Assembly: GCA_005877525.1 (NCBI GenBank)
Contig: VBON01000096.1
Coordinates: 1 to 5,475 of the forward strand
Direction of reading: 5' to 3'
Length of the DNA: 5,475 nucleotides
Source: Nitrospirota bacterium
GTDB taxonomy: Bacteria > Nitrospirota > Nitrospiria > Nitrospirales > NS-4
This document shows, piece by piece, positions 1-5,475 of the stretch (position 1 is the first letter of the stretch; each line of letters opens with the position of its first letter). A program made the translations under genes and the position numbers. The notes under the pieces were generated by a model, which had not been told where the DNA came from, did no database searches, and was given only the letters and a program-made list of their open reading frames with translations.

Positions 1-2
1 CC

Positions 3-2282
3 ATCTGGGAAGCCGGGAACCGGCTCGCCTACACGGACCCCGGCGACAGTTGCAGCTCGTCGCAGGCCGGCGTGACTTGCCGGCGCATCCTGACTTGGAC
101 GGATACCAGCGGCGACAAGCTCGTACAAAGCGCAGAGGTAATGGAGTTCACGACCGCCAACAAGAGCCGGCTCTGTCCTTATCTCGCGACCGCGAGCGTC
201 CTGACGTGCGTCTCCGGCGGCGCGGCAGGGGCCGGCCAAACCGAAGCGGCGAATGTCATCCGCTTCCTACGGGGCGAAGACGGCGCTGGCGCGATCGGCG
301 GGCTGCGGGACCGGTCGCTCACGATCAAGAACTCCGACGACGGCAGCAGCGCGAAACGCGTGTGGAAGCTGGGCGACATCGTCGACTCCACGCCGGTGGC
401 AGTCAGCACGCCACGGGAGCGGTACGACGTGATTTACGGAGACACTTCCTACGTCGCCTTCTATCAGCGGTACCGTGCCAGGCGGACGGTTGTCTACGTC
501 GGTGCGAACGACGGAATGCTTCATGCCTTTAACGGAGGCTTCTTCAACGCGAATGATGATCCCAGCACGACCGCCGTTGAGCACGGATACTTCACCACTA
601 CGCCGCCCCCAGGGATTTCCACGACCCGTGCGACGCCGCATCTCGGCGCCGAGCTATGGGCCTTCGTGCCGCAGGAGCTGCTGCCCCACCTCAAATGGTT
701 CACGCAGACCGACTACACGCATGTCTCTTATGTGGACCTTAAACCTCGCGTCACTGACGCGCGCATTTTTACGCCCGATGACGATCATCCGAATGGTTGG
801 GGCACGGTCATGATCATTGGCATGCGATTCGGCGGAAGCTGCGCGGGATGCTCGAGCACGAACGGGGGAACCCCAATGACGGTCACGGCGGACTTCGCCG
901 GCAGCGGGACAACCACGACACGCACATTCTACAGCGCGTATGTCGCCCTCGACGTGACGAATCCGGAAAAGGACCCCACTATCCTGTGGATCTTCACGGA
1001 CTCGACTCTTGGGCTCAGCACCGGCCTGCCCTCCGTCCTTCGCGTGAATCCAAGTACCGATGCCCCGACGGACAATACGAACGCCGTCTGGATGGCGATC
1101 TTCGGGAGCGGACCGACCGGCTATACCGGTGCCAGCAGTCAGACCGCGAAGTTCTATGGCGTTAATATGCACAGCGGGCCGGTCTATGCCGCAAGCGGAG
1201 CGTTTGCAGGACCGATCTTCGATACCAAGGACGCCAACAGCTTTACCGGCGACCTCACCACCGTGGACCTCTATCTGACCTATCGCGTGAACGTAATCTA
1301 CGGCGGGATCACCATTAGCACTGGTCTCAGCAATCCTAAATGGGCCGGCAAACTCTATCGCCTGACCACCAACAGTTCTACAAACACATCTCTGTGGGGG
1401 ATCAGCGGGACAGGTGATACCCGCGTACCGACTGCGCTGATCAGCTCCTATCCATATAGCAGCAGTCCTGCCCCCTGCGGGACCTCGTCGCCGTGCCGCG
1501 TGGGACCGATCGCCTCGGCACCGGCAGTCGCGATGGACGATAAGGGGAATCTATGGGTGATCTTCGGCACCGGCCGCTATTGGGAAACAGCCGATAGGAC
1601 CAATACCGAACTTCAGGCGTTCTTCGGCATCAAAGATACCTTTATGACTGCGGGGGAGCCTTCTCAAACCACCGAGCGCAACTCCCTGTTTAACGTTTCG
1701 GGGATCGTGGTTTGCTCGGCCGGGCTCGGTTGCTCCCCGACTAGCAATGTCAGTTTTGACGGCGGCGCGAGCTATACTACGGGACTCACCCTCACTCCTC
1801 CCGGCGGGCCGTTGAACCTGATTGCCCAGATTCAAGCGGTGGACGGCTGGGTCACCAGCCAGCCAGGCGTCGGCGAGCGCAATCTCACCCTCCCCGCCGT
1901 CATGGGCGGCACCGTCTTCGCCACAAGCTTCATTCCTAGCCCCGACCTTTGCTCCGCCTCGGGCACTGGGTCTCTCTATGCTCTCTATTATATGTCCGGC
2001 ACGGGGTATTCCGACCCTTCGCTCGGGACACAGACCATCGGCAGCACGACGGTCGCAGTTCGCGAGGTTTCGTTGGCGGAGGGTATGCCATCCGCTCCGG
2101 CATACCACCTCGGCGGACAGGGCCAGGGCAAGGCCGGCAGCAACAATAGTAGTAGCAGCAACGGAGGCTGCAACAGTCACCTCAACATCTTCGTGCAATC
2201 CAGCACAGGGGCCTTGAATCAGGTCTGCGGCAAACCAACCCTCAGCGTCTGGAGCCGTATTATCTCCTGGCGGGATTTATAA
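3..2282 (+). CDS. PilY1/PilC-like type IV pilus protein, C-terminal 759 residues (5' end outside window)
   Basis: PilY1 proteins are large exported proteins at the tip or base of type IV pili, acting in pilus extension/retraction balance, adhesion and surface sensing. The reading frame is open from the first bases of the window, so the GTG at 72 is internal and not the start. Counting from the codon at position 3, the family's landmarks appear in order: VIRFLRGEDG (about residue 85), the LGDIVDSTP block (about 123), the signature VGANDGMLHAFN (166-177, nt 498-533), GAELWAFVP (about 215), YVALDVTNP (about 313), a GKLYRL strand (about 449) and a C-terminal SWRDL ending. These are the beta-propeller domain of PilY1. 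Several close cysteine pairs (CAGC, CGTSSPC, CSAGLGC) suit disulfides in an exported protein. A Ser/Asn-rich linker lies near residue 715. The loop where family members bind calcium is degenerate here (D-L-Y-L-T-Y-R-V-N). Family members are often 1,000 residues or more, so a few hundred N-terminal residues are missing, including any signal peptide. The TAA stop at 2280-2282 is secure. Identification as PilY1-like is strong; its exact pilus role is inferred. Confidence 0.9.
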   Translation: MWEAGNRLAYTDPGDSCSSSQAGVTCRRILTWTDTSGDKLVQSAEVMEFTTANKSRLCPYLATASVLTCVSGGAAGAGQTEAANVIRFLRGEDGAGAIGGLRDRSLTIKNSDDGSSAKRVWKLGDIVDSTPVAVSTPRERYDVIYGDTSYVAFYQRYRARRTVVYVGANDGMLHAFNGGFFNANDDPSTTAVEHGYFTTTPPPGISTTRATPHLGAELWAFVPQELLPHLKWFTQTDYTHVSYVDLKPRVTDARIFTPDDDHPNGWGTVMIIGMRFGGSCAGCSSTNGGTPMTVTADFAGSGTTTTRTFYSAYVALDVTNPEKDPTILWIFTDSTLGLSTGLPSVLRVNPSTDAPTDNTNAVWMAIFGSGPTGYTGASSQTAKFYGVNMHSGPVYAASGAFAGPIFDTKDANSFTGDLTTVDLYLTYRVNVIYGGITISTGLSNPKWAGKLYRLTTNSSTNTSLWGISGTGDTRVPTALISSYPYSSSPAPCGTSSPCRVGPIASAPAVAMDDKGNLWVIFGTGRYWETADRTNTELQAFFGIKDTFMTAGEPSQTTERNSLFNVSGIVVCSAGLGCSPTSNVSFDGGASYTTGLTLTPPGGPLNLIAQIQAVDGWVTSQPGVGERNLTLPAVMGGTVFATSFIPSPDLCSASGTGSLYALYYMSGTGYSDPSLGTQTIGSTTVAVREVSLAEGMPSAPAYHLGGQGQGKAGSNNSSSSNGGCNSHLNIFVQSSTGALNQVCGKPTLSVWSRIISWRDL

Positions 2283-2294
2283 GCCGTTGGATCG

Positions 2295-2314
2295 TTCAGC
2301 GGACGGCCGCTGAA
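2295..2314 (+). terminator. Perfect 8-bp stem-loop just after the pilY1-like stop
   Basis: TTCAGCGG (2295-2302) and CCGCTGAA (2307-2314) form a perfect 8-bp stem around the 4-base loop ACGG, starting 12 bp after the TAA stop of the pilY1-like gene. The position fits a transcription end or an mRNA 3'-end stabiliser. No T-run follows on either strand, so it is not a classical intrinsic terminator. It could be a Rho-dependent end or a simple barrier to 3' decay. The structure is seen directly; the function is inferred. Confidence 0.5.
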
Positions 2315-2327
2315 GACCTAATCGCGC

Positions 2328-2549
2328 GTGGGGTACCGCCTCGGTTGGCGTTTCGTTGGTTCAATTCCAAATGAACGGGTCTTGTCCTGCTTTCCTCATG
2401 GATCGCGCCTGGAGCTTAACTTTGAGGGCACACGTATCGGGGAAGGATACGGCTTGGTGAGTGACGAAACTCGCGCTTGGCTTAGCGTCAATGCGGAAGA
2501 TGCTCTCGATCTCCAGTTGATTGCGCAGAAGCGGTGCGCCGCGCCCTGA
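2328..2549 (+). CDS. Small hypothetical protein, possible gene or gene remnant (73 aa)
   Basis: This ORF has a GTG start and a TGA stop and lies 45 bp after the pilY1-like gene, beyond the hairpin. I do not recognise the family. The central part (LELNFEG, then IGEGYGLVSDETRAWLSV) has the alternating hydrophobic/polar pattern of beta strands. Base use by codon position over its last 55 codons is about 62% GC at position 1, 47% at position 2 and 62% at position 3, which is what a real gene in this genome should show. No Shine-Dalgarno precedes the GTG; a TTG at codon 19 is another possible start. A fleeting resemblance to PilZ domains (strand, short loop, Gly, strand) is not supported, since the RxxxR and (D/N)xSxxG motifs are absent. 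Its last 62 bp overlap the convergent minus-strand ORF 2488-2691, so at least one of the two may be untranslated or shorter than drawn. Confidence 0.35.
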   Translation: MGYRLGWRFVGSIPNERVLSCFPHGSRLELNFEGTRIGEGYGLVSDETRAWLSVNAEDALDLQLIAQKRCAAP

Positions 2550-2691
2550 TCTTCCATTGAACGCGTAGCTCACTCAGCAGATGCGCAGGGAGCCAACGCT
2601 CAACTCGTCCCGTGGCTTCGCAGAGATCGCAACTATCGGCTTTGCTGCCGCCGCAGCGGGGACACGGCCATGCGACGAGAACTTCCACCAT
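2488..2691 (-). CDS. Small paired-cysteine (zinc-ribbon-like) protein, 67 aa
   Basis: The protein opens with a short hydrophobic strand (VEVLVAW) followed by CPRCGG at residues 10-15 and CDLCEATG at residues 21-28. This gives two CxxC knuckles seven residues apart, the second carrying a T-G after it as in the CxxCxGxG repeats of DnaJ-type zinc fingers. Four cysteines in this arrangement commonly bind one zinc ion; zinc binding is inferred. A basic helix-like stretch (LLSELRVQWKIRARR) follows, and the tail is low in features. The ATG at 2691 is the only usual start, because an in-frame TGA lies five codons upstream. No Shine-Dalgarno is visible. It lies 71 bp downstream of the small membrane-protein gene on the same strand and could be read from the same transcript. 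Its 3' end overlaps the convergent ORF 2328-2549. Alternatives are a fragment of a larger zinc-binding protein or a chance ORF; the clean cysteine spacing argues against chance. Confidence 0.55.
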   Translation of the reverse strand: MVEVLVAWPCPRCGGSKADSCDLCEATGRVERWLPAHLLSELRVQWKIRARRTASAQSTGDREHLPH

Positions 2692-2762
2692 GGCAATAGA
2701 ATATCAACTTCGGATTAAAGGAGGATTAGCAGCAGATTAAATGCTCTGAATGCAGTACGCCG

Positions 2763-2918
2763 TCACATGGAACGGCTGACAATTTTGGCCTTCACCAGTC
2801 TCGAGCGTAGCAACTCGGGGAGTTCGGGCCTTTGGCGACGGCTGTTCCTGCGAACCAAGCGGATTCCTACAAAAACCAAAAGGAGGGCTATTAGGATAAG
2901 GAAATTGACATGATCCAC
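2763..2918 (-). CDS. Small single-pass membrane protein, 51 aa, GTG start
   Basis: This gene is short and starts with GTG, so it is easily missed. Reading down from 2918, the protein begins MDHVNFLILIALLLVFVGIRL, giving one hydrophobic helix at about residues 4-19. A strongly basic juxtamembrane segment (RLVRRNSRRQR, about 20-30) follows, then a proline-containing amphipathic tail ending SRSM and a TGA stop at 2763-2765. By the positive-inside rule the C-terminal part should be cytoplasmic and the short N-terminus outside. The start is set by a perfect AAAGGAGG Shine-Dalgarno nine bases upstream, and a promoter-like sequence stands in the right place (2956-2984). It lies 127 bp downstream of the diguanylate cyclase gene on the same strand, so it may have its own promoter or also receive read-through. 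The family is not recognised. Small membrane proteins of this shape often regulate a larger membrane partner, but nothing here names the partner. Confidence 0.72.
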   Translation of the reverse strand: MDHVNFLILIALLLVFVGIRLVRRNSRRQRPELPELLRSRLVKAKIVSRSM

Positions 2919-2927
2919 GTCGTTGTT

Positions 2928-2935
2928 CCTCCTTT
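2928..2935 (-). promoter_or_regulatory. Strong Shine-Dalgarno for the 51-aa membrane protein
   Basis: AAAGGAGG on the minus strand matches the anti-Shine-Dalgarno of 16S rRNA closely and sits 9 bases before the GTG at 2918. This is the main reason for accepting GTG as the start, and it implies efficient translation. Confidence 0.75.
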
Positions 2936-2955
2936 GACGATTGTTGCCAACAGTT

Positions 2956-2984
2956 CTTGTAACACAAAATCAAGTGGGATTCAA
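2956..2984 (-). promoter_or_regulatory. Candidate sigma-70-type promoter for the 51-aa membrane protein
   Basis: On the minus strand, TTGAAT (2979-2984, four of six matches to TTGACA) is followed after exactly 17 bases by TACAAG (2956-2961, four of six matches to TATAAT). A TG one base before the -10 box makes it an extended -10. Transcription would begin near 2949, leaving a leader of about 30 bases that contains the AAAGGAGG site. It is a sequence match only; the host's promoter rules are not known. Confidence 0.4.
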
Positions 2985-3045
2985 CTCTGAAACCACTACA
3001 GGTAGACAATCAAAGGGGAACAGGGCAGATGCCTGGGCCGATATC

Positions 3046-4590
3046 TTAGGTAATTACTTGGCTAACTACTTGATTGCGTCCTTGCGCTTTCGCCTGGTAC
3101 AGAGCCAGGTCAGCTGCTCGAATCAAGGCAGTTGCCGTCGACCCATGGCCAGGAAAGGAGGCGACTCCCAACGACAGGCAGACCGACCCGTCACCCAGGG
3201 CCTTGGTCTCCTCACGCAGGCGCTCGGCCCGCTGGGAGGCAACCTCCAGCGATGCTCCCGGGAGGACGAGAAGGAATTCATCTCCGCCATAGCGACAGGC
3301 GATGTCGTGGCCGCGCGTGCGGCTATTGAGGTGGGCAGCGAGCGACCGCAACAGGCTGTCGCCGACTTCATGGCCGAACTTGTCGTTAAACTCTTTGAAG
3401 TGATCCACGTCAAGAATGATGAGGCTCAGCGACTGCTGATCGCGCTCCGCCCGGCGAAGTTCGCGCGGGAGAGTTTCGTCCAGATACCGCCGATTGAAGA
3501 GGTCTGTCAGCGGGTCGCGAATCGACTCGTCCCGCAACGTTTCGCGAAGGCTCAGATTCGCCAGCGCTAGGGCAATGTGGTTCGAGACCGCCTCGCCAAG
3601 ATGCTGTTTGGTGAGCAGCAGCTTGCGACGGGCGACCGGGTCGGGACTAACTTCCTTCAGTGCCGACTGCAGGACGAGCAGGCCAAGGGCCTTTCCTTGC
3701 CCGATCAACGGGAAGCAAAAATAGTTCGGAGCCTGCGAGAGCCGCAGATGCTCACAAATCAATGTGGAGCTGAGGTCCCCCATTAGGTGTGATTGAAGAC
3801 GTCGCAATGCCCAACACGCTTCGGGTTGGAATTCACTAATGGTGGCGCTACGCGGCCCCCACGAAGCGATCACTTCTACAAGACGCATCGAATCCTGATA
3901 CAGGCAGAGACTTCCCGCATCGGCTGCGAACAATTCTTTGAGAAATTGTGTCGCGACGGTACACGCTTCCTGGACGCTTTGACAGGCTTGGAGCAGCGCT
4001 GTCATCTCGCTCAGAAAAGTGATCTGCTGCGTCCGTTCCTCCAGCTCCTTGACCCAATCCGTGAGCTTGAGATTTGACTGTTGCAACGCCTCCTCGATCC
4101 CCTTTCGCTCGCCGATCTCTCGGCTGAGCTCCTGCGTACGCTCCTGCACCGTGCGCTCCAGTTCGATGGCATGCCGTTCCAGGTCAAGCTGCTGCCCCTC
4201 CACCTTGAGGCTCAACTGTCGCACCTGAATGGCGCGATTGACCGAGGCCAAGAGGTAATCGATCTCCGGTGGTTTGCGGATATAATCATAGGCGCCGAGG
4301 CGCAGTGCTTGAACGGCAAGCTCATTGTCATCAGCGCCGGTGATTAAAATCGTGGGCGTCGCGGGAGAAATGGCGCGGATTTCCTTCAAGAGAGTCAACC
4401 CGTCCATGTCCGGCATGCGGATGTCGGAGATAACGGCATCATAGATGTTCTGCGCGAGTTGTTTGAGGGCGGCATCGGCCGTTGCAGCAGTATCCACTAC
4501 AGCGCCGATCAATTGACTCCGCAGCATGCTCGCCAGGGCATCGAGCACCGCGGATTCGTCATCCACAACTAGAATACGGAAGGCAGACAC
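3046..4590 (-). CDS. Response-regulator diguanylate cyclase, REC-GAF-GGDEF (514 aa, complete)
   Basis: This enzyme makes cyclic di-GMP from two GTP and is switched by phosphorylation of its receiver domain; it should be soluble, as no membrane segment is present. Receiver domain, residues about 4-120: acidic pair D10/D11, phospho-acceptor D56 in SDIRMPDMDG, T84 in ILITGAD, and K106 in YIRKP, all intact. A long charged coiled coil follows (about 125-190) with the ERTQELSREIGERKGIEEAL pattern typical of signalling linkers. A GAF-like sensor domain spans about 190-345 (LQSVQEA-type start, FPLIGQGKALGLLVLQ near 293-308). GGDEF domain, about 350-510: DPLTDLFNRRYL, metal ligand D394 in LDVDHFK, the signature GGDEF at 435-439, and an RxxD inhibitory site (R426-D429) six residues before it. 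Activity and product inhibition are both expected. The start is GTG at 4590 with a GAGGG Shine-Dalgarno seven bases upstream. The cognate kinase is not in the window. The gene is divergent from DUF763 and convergent with the pilY1-like gene. What the GAF domain senses is unknown. Confidence 0.95.
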   Translation of the reverse strand: MSAFRILVVDDESAVLDALASMLRSQLIGAVVDTAATADAALKQLAQNIYDAVISDIRMPDMDGLTLLKEIRAISPATPTILITGADDNELAVQALRLGAYDYIRKPPEIDYLLASVNRAIQVRQLSLKVEGQQLDLERHAIELERTVQERTQELSREIGERKGIEEALQQSNLKLTDWVKELEERTQQITFLSEMTALLQACQSVQEACTVATQFLKELFAADAGSLCLYQDSMRLVEVIASWGPRSATISEFQPEACWALRRLQSHLMGDLSSTLICEHLRLSQAPNYFCFPLIGQGKALGLLVLQSALKEVSPDPVARRKLLLTKQHLGEAVSNHIALALANLSLRETLRDESIRDPLTDLFNRRYLDETLPRELRRAERDQQSLSLIILDVDHFKEFNDKFGHEVGDSLLRSLAAHLNSRTRGHDIACRYGGDEFLLVLPGASLEVASQRAERLREETKALGDGSVCLSLGVASFPGHGSTATALIRAADLALYQAKAQGRNQVVSQVIT

Positions 4591-4597
4591 AGCAGGA

Positions 4598-4602
4598 CCC
4601 TC
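4598..4602 (-). promoter_or_regulatory. Shine-Dalgarno for the diguanylate cyclase
   Basis: GAGGG on the minus strand lies seven bases before the GTG at 4590 and supports that codon as the start. The receiver domain's first beta strand begins three residues in (FRILVVDDE), the normal distance, so no longer N-terminus is needed. Confidence 0.6.
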
Positions 4603-4699
4603 ACTTTTTCTTCTTTATCGGCCCCTTGTGGACAATTCCTGAGGGCCGGGGAGCGATTTCCTCTGGCATGCGCGCGGCATCTCTTGGTACAGTCATTTC
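4603..4699. other. Divergent intergenic region between the diguanylate cyclase and DUF763 genes
   Basis: These bases separate two genes read away from each other and should hold both promoters. A polypurine/polypyrimidine stretch (4603-4617) adjoins the cyclase Shine-Dalgarno, and a small palindrome, TTGTGGACAA, sits at 4626-4635. I see no convincing -35/-10 pair on either strand. The minus-strand frame that is open across here and ends at 4601 overlaps the conserved DUF763 coding sequence and is a shadow. Confidence 0.4.
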
Positions 4700-5475
4700 A
4701 TGCGAACCGGACTGGCGCATCTTCCGCTGCATACCGGCAAAGCGCCCGCATGGCTGTTCTCCCGCATGGTCCGGCTCGGGCGCGAAATCATCTGTCACAT
4801 TGTCAGTGAGTTCGGCCCGGACGAGGTCCTGCGGCGGCTCTCGGATCCTTTCTGGTTCCAGGCCTTGGGCTGCGTGTTGGGCTTCGACTGGCATTCGAGC
4901 GGCCTGACCACAACCACGACCGGCGCACTTAAGGAAGGCATCAAGGGTTTGGAAAGAGAATTAGGCCTTTATGCCGCAGGCGGCAAAGGCGCGGCGTCGC
5001 GGAAAACTCCCCAGGAGATCGAGACGGCCTGCGAACAGCTGGGGTCGGACGCCGCGTCGCTCGTGTATGCGAGCCGGATGTCGGCCAAGGTGGACAGCGC
5101 GGCAGTCCAGGACGGCTACCAACTCTACCATCACGCTTTTTTTTTATCGCGAACCGGTCACTGGAGCGTTGTGCAGCAGGGCATGAATGAAGAGACGCGC
5201 ATGGCGCGTCGCTATCACTGGCTGGGGGAACAGGTCCCTAATTTTGTGTGCGAACCGCACGCGGCGGTCTGCTGTGATGCCCGGGGGATGGCGCTAAACC
5301 TGGTCGCGCGCGAAAGCGAAGGCGTGCGAGTTGCTTCTACGGAACTCGCGGGACAGCCCTGGCAGCAAACATTGGGTGTTATTGAACACTTGCCGGAGCT
5401 GCTCCTGCCCCATCGCCACGCCGTTTCCCTGACGGATATTAATCCCCGGTATCTTAATAAGATTTTACTGCGCAC
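4700..5475 (+). CDS. DUF763 family protein, N-terminal 258 residues (3' end outside window)
   Basis: The frame is open from ATG 4700 to the window edge and matches the DUF763 family, a widespread bacterial and archaeal family without an established function. Characteristic blocks in order: RTGLAHLPLHTGKAPAWLF (residues 2-20), SDPFWFQALGCVLGFDWHSSG (about 48-68, the most distinctive), a LYAAGGKG turn with SRKTPQEI (90-107), ASRMSAKVDSAAVQDGYQLYHH (about 124-145), WSVVQQGMN (155-163) and ARRYHWL (169-175), then LNLVARES (199-206). Conserved Asp, His and Gln residues in these blocks suggest a catalytic or nucleic-acid role, but that is inference. An in-frame TGA at 4640-4642 and no ATG, GTG or TTG after it make ATG 4700 the only usual start, although no clear Shine-Dalgarno precedes it. 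Family members run to several hundred residues, so the C-terminal part is missing. A run of nine T lies at 5137-5145 in the frame and does not break it. No signal peptide or membrane segment is seen, so the protein is probably cytoplasmic. Confidence 0.88.
   Translation, partial: MRTGLAHLPLHTGKAPAWLFSRMVRLGREIICHIVSEFGPDEVLRRLSDPFWFQALGCVLGFDWHSSGLTTTTTGALKEGIKGLERELGLYAAGGKGAASRKTPQEIETACEQLGSDAASLVYASRMSAKVDSAAVQDGYQLYHHAFFLSRTGHWSVVQQGMNEETRMARRYHWLGEQVPNFVCEPHAAVCCDARGMALNLVARESEGVRVASTELAGQPWQQTLGVIEHLPELLLPHRHAVSLTDINPRYLNKILLR
5137..5145 (+). repeat. Nine-T homopolymer inside the DUF763 coding sequence
   Basis: Nine consecutive T encode the end of an Ala codon, two Phe codons and the start of a Leu codon. 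The family alignment as I recall it keeps the same spacing between YHH and W here, so nine T is the in-frame state. Losing one T would end translation at TGA 5184-5186 and gaining one at TGA 5188-5190. It is a possible slippage site or sequencing-error hot spot. Confidence 0.85.

Noticed and set aside
72..74. GTG as the start of the pilY1-like gene
   Set aside because: The same frame is open to the left edge and encodes family-like sequence (IWEAGNRLAYTDPG), so the true start is outside the window.
2138..2164. AGC/AGT triplet run in the pilY1-like gene as a microsatellite
   Set aside because: Imperfect and short; it simply encodes a Ser/Asn linker.
1551..2198. 215-residue minus-strand ORF
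   Set aside because: Antisense shadow of the PilY1 propeller coding sequence; Ala/Arg/Gly-rich without motifs.
2361..2573. 70-residue minus-strand ORF
   Set aside because: Overlaps both better small candidates; no motif and no ribosome site.
2737..3009. 90-residue minus-strand ORF
   Set aside because: Overlaps the better-supported membrane-protein gene on the same strand in another frame; composition looks random and it lacks a ribosome site.
3019..3041. Inverted repeat CAGG/CCTG near the cyclase stop as a terminator
   Set aside because: Only a 4-bp stem with no T-run on the minus strand.
2941..3570. 209-residue plus-strand ORF
   Set aside because: Almost wholly antisense to the conserved GGDEF domain; no recognisable domain and no Shine-Dalgarno.
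4626..4635. TTGTGGACAA palindrome as an operator
   Set aside because: Only 4-bp arms, a single copy and no adjoining promoter boxes; expected by chance.
4601..4894. 97-residue minus-strand ORF ending just before the diguanylate cyclase
   Set aside because: Antisense to the conserved start of the DUF763 gene; low-complexity charged protein typical of a shadow frame.
4482..4907. 141-residue plus-strand ORF across the cyclase start and DUF763 start
   Set aside because: Wrong frame for DUF763 and antisense to the receiver domain; no family features.

Overview
This 5.5-kb window of moderately high-GC bacterial chromosome (roughly 58-60% GC by eye) carries the C-terminal part of a PilY1-type pilus protein, a complete REC-GAF-GGDEF diguanylate cyclase, the start of a DUF763 gene, and several small genes between the first two. 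The combination and the style of the proteins would fit a Gram-negative environmental bacterium, for example Nitrospirota or a related phylum. That placement is an impression from protein style and is not established by the sequence. No RNA gene, insertion sequence or CRISPR array was seen.

Layout, left to right. (1) Positions 3-2282, plus strand: the last 759 residues of a PilY1/PilC-like protein whose beginning lies outside the window. A perfect 8-bp hairpin follows the stop codon. (2) Positions 2283-2762: a weakly resolved stretch with two small convergent candidates. One is a plus-strand ORF (2328-2549) of unknown function. The other is a minus-strand ORF (2488-2691) with a paired-cysteine, zinc-ribbon-like motif. 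They overlap by 62 bp. (3) Positions 2763-2918, minus strand: a 51-residue single-pass membrane protein with a GTG start, a textbook Shine-Dalgarno and a plausible extended -10 promoter. (4) Positions 3046-4590, minus strand: a complete response-regulator diguanylate cyclase with intact phosphorylation, catalytic and product-inhibition residues. (5) Positions 4591-4699: a 109-bp divergent intergenic region. (6) Position 4700 to the right edge, plus strand: the first 258 residues of a DUF763 family protein, running off the window, with a run of nine T inside the gene.

How they may work together: PilY1 proteins act at type IV pili in adhesion and surface sensing, and in known systems they feed into cyclic-di-GMP signalling. 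Finding a phosphorylation-controlled diguanylate cyclase just downstream of a pilY1-like gene is therefore suggestive. The two genes are on opposite strands and are not co-transcribed, so the link is by proximity only. The small genes and the DUF763 gene have no assignable role here.
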